NCBI GenBank assembly: GCA_025350385.1
Contig: JANXXZ010000419.1
Coordinates: 1 to 6,577, forward strand
Direction of reading: 5' to 3'
Length of the DNA stretch: 6,577 nt
Origin: Bacteroidales bacterium
Lineage (GTDB): Bacteria; Bacteroidota; Bacteroidia; Bacteroidales; UBA4417
In this document: piece after piece, positions 5,404-6,577 of the stretch
Position numbering within the stretch: the stretch's first letter is position 1
Layout of the letters: every line of letters begins with the position of its first letter
Translations under genes and position numbers: made by a program
Notes under the pieces: model-generated
Databases searched by the model: none
What the model saw: the letters and a program-made list of their open reading frames with translations, nothing else
What the model was told of the DNA's origin: nothing

Positions 5404-5433
5404 TTGCACAGCATACTTAAATCACTAAATTTG
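5404..5433 (+). promoter_or_regulatory. Bacteroidota-type promoter of the carbamate kinase gene
   Basis: TTG (5404-5406), exactly 19 bases, then TAAATTTG (5426-5433), a full match to the Bacteroidota housekeeping consensus TTG-N19-TAnnTTTG. Transcription would begin near 5437-5440, leaving a leader of about 20 bases before the ATG at 5459. Confidence 0.75.
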
Positions 5434-5458
5434 CACCCCTCAATCTTAAAATTTAGCT

Positions 5459-6403
5459 ATGAAGAAACTTGCAGTAGTGGCATTTGGCGGGAACGCCCTT
5501 TTACGTGGCGACCAGGCCGGCACCATTGACGAACAGGAAAAAAATGCCCTCGACACTTGTGAACGCCTCCTGACCCTTATCAACCGCGGGTATAACGTGG
5601 TACTTACCCATGGCAACGGTCCGCAGGTAGGAAACATCCTGCTGGCCAATGCGGCCGGTTTCCAGATCCATAACCTCCCCGAAATGCCGCTCGATATCTG
5701 TGTAGCCTATTCCCAGGGATTTATCGGGTACGTGCTTGAACAGCAGTTGCGTAATGTGCTCCGCACCCATGAGCTCGACCGCGATATCATAACCATTATT
5801 ACCCAGGTACTGGTCGATAAGGACGACCCTGCTTTCCAGAATCCTACCAAGCCGATCGGACCTTATTATACAAAGGAAGTTGCTGATAAAATTACGATTG
5901 AGAATGGTTCCGTTTTCAAGGAAGATCCTCGCGGACGCGGCTGGCGAAAGGTAGTGGCTTCACCGAAACCGCTCGTGATCAGCAACCAGCGTTCCATTGA
6001 GAACCTGGCCCGCGACGGGCAGATCGTTATAGCAGTGGGAGGAGGGGGAATCCCGACTTTCTTCGTGGCAGAGAATAAATTGCAGGGAATTGATGCTGTA
6101 ATCGACAAGGACCTTGCATCCGCATTGCTTGCCGGTAATATCAATGCCGATAAATTCTTCATTCTTACCGATGTTCCCAAGGTATGTATCAATTACAACA
6201 CACCCCAGGAGAAATCCATCGACCGTATGAGCGTGAAACAGGCCAAGAATTACATCGAAGAAGGGCATTTTGCCGAAGGCAGCATGGCTCCCAAGGTACG
6301 CGCAGCTATCCATTTCGTGAAACATACCGGCCGCGACGCGATCATTACCTCAGCACCTGTTTTGGGAATAGATAACGGTGGTACGCGGATTTCCATAGTT
6401 TAG
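5459..6403 (+). CDS. arcC: Carbamate kinase
   Basis: A 314-residue cytoplasmic enzyme of the amino-acid kinase family that interconverts carbamoyl phosphate plus ADP and carbamate plus ATP, usually as the ATP-yielding last step of arginine (deiminase pathway), citrulline or purine-derived ureide breakdown. The family signatures are all present: GGNAL (10-14), HGNGPQVG (51-58), KPIGP (131-135), GWRKVVASP (161-169), AVGGGGIP (192-199), DKD (216-218), LTDV (236-239) and GSMAPK (274-279), with the closing NGGT (306-309). The length is normal and the frame intact. The start at 5459 follows a strong promoter by a short leader with no Shine-Dalgarno. No arginine deiminase or carbamoyltransferase gene is next to it in the window, so it appears to be transcribed alone; its pathway partners must lie elsewhere. 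Confidence 0.97.
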   Translation: MKKLAVVAFGGNALLRGDQAGTIDEQEKNALDTCERLLTLINRGYNVVLTHGNGPQVGNILLANAAGFQIHNLPEMPLDICVAYSQGFIGYVLEQQLRNVLRTHELDRDIITIITQVLVDKDDPAFQNPTKPIGPYYTKEVADKITIENGSVFKEDPRGRGWRKVVASPKPLVISNQRSIENLARDGQIVIAVGGGGIPTFFVAENKLQGIDAVIDKDLASALLAGNINADKFFILTDVPKVCINYNTPQEKSIDRMSVKQAKNYIEEGHFAEGSMAPKVRAAIHFVKHTGRDAIITSAPVLGIDNGGTRISIV

Positions 6404-6419
6404 GGCTTTGATAAGACTG

Positions 6420-6491
6420 ACAAGGGGACATGGAGACAAGGGGACAAGGAGAAGGGGAGAGAGGGAGAGAGGGAGAGGGGGTGAAAAGGAG
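6420..6491. repeat. 8-bp phased purine tandem array after carbamate kinase
   Basis: Octamers in constant phase from 6420: ACAAGGGG, ACATGGAG, ACAAGGGG, ACAAGGAG, AAGGGGAG, AGAGGGAG, AGAGGGAG, AGGGGGTG, AAAAGGAG. The sense strand of the gene is almost pure purine. It starts 16 bases after the stop codon. No hairpin terminator is seen between the gene and the array. Confidence 0.85.
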
Positions 6492-6540
6492 AAAGAATTA
6501 ATTTGAAAATTGAATTGGTTGAGCATGTTCATTAAAGTGT

Positions 6541-6576
6541 GTCAAAGTTAAATCAATAATAACAAATAACTTTGAC
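6541..6576. promoter_or_regulatory. Perfect 10-bp inverted repeat with -7-like boxes, possible operator
   Basis: GTCAAAGTTA (6541-6550) and TAACTTTGAC (6567-6576) are exact inverted arms around a 16-base AT-rich spacer. Each arm contains TAACTTTG, a match to TAnnTTTG, one on each strand. No -33 TTG lies at the right distance on either strand. It may be an operator or promoter for a gene beyond the window, or a hairpin closing the kinase transcript. Confidence 0.5.
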
Positions 6577-6577
6577 C

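Noticed and set aside
5446..6325. Several minus-strand frames opposite carbamate kinase
   Set aside because: They are mirror frames of a highly conserved enzyme and carry no independent evidence.
1..6577. tRNA or rRNA genes
   Set aside because: No cloverleaf with a GGTTCGAATC-type T-arm and no conserved rRNA blocks were found when reading both strands by eye.
6404..6577. A small minus-strand gene over the purine array after carbamate kinase
   Set aside because: The frame encodes a Pro-Leu-Ser low-complexity product created by the 8-bp repeats, and it overlaps the end of the kinase gene.

Overview
The window looks like part of a Bacteroidota chromosome, probably an environmental or anaerobic Bacteroidales-type lineage. 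Upstream regions mostly lack Shine-Dalgarno sequences, and the best promoter matches the Bacteroidota form TTG-N19-TAnnTTTG. The proteins also fit this phylum: a lipoprotein serine hydrolase, a secreted transglutaminase-like protein, an EamA permease and a carbamate kinase. Taxonomy is inferred from style, not from a marker gene.

Left third (1-2345): an AT-rich accessory block, all on the minus strand. A gene of unknown function (1845-2339) is followed by a hairpin element, then by a two-gene operon (two-helix membrane protein with a possible PH-like tail, then a penicillin-binding-protein-like lipoprotein hydrolase), then by a second hairpin element. The two elements resemble each other, lie in the same orientation downstream of minus-strand genes, and carry end sequences close to integron attC core sites (RYYYAAC ... 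GTTRRRY). The simplest reading is a pair of gene cassettes in an integron-like array without a visible integrase.

Middle (2346-2984): no convincing gene. It holds an operator-like inverted repeat, a decayed pair of direct repeats, and families of CGCAGAGT-type short repeats that end in a large inverted repeat right after the transglutaminase gene.

Right part (2985-6577): GC-richer core-like DNA. It encodes a secreted transglutaminase-fold protein and a 10-helix EamA permease (both minus), and a carbamate kinase (plus), with a divergent intergenic region between the last two. Gene ends are decorated by phased short tandem arrays: a 7-bp array at the start codon of the permease, 8-bp arrays after the permease and after the kinase, and a roughly 10-bp array after the transglutaminase. 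The window ends in a perfect 10-bp inverted repeat containing a -7-like box on both strands.

The three right-hand genes show no obvious shared pathway. The main points of interest are the cassette-like block and the phased repeat arrays.
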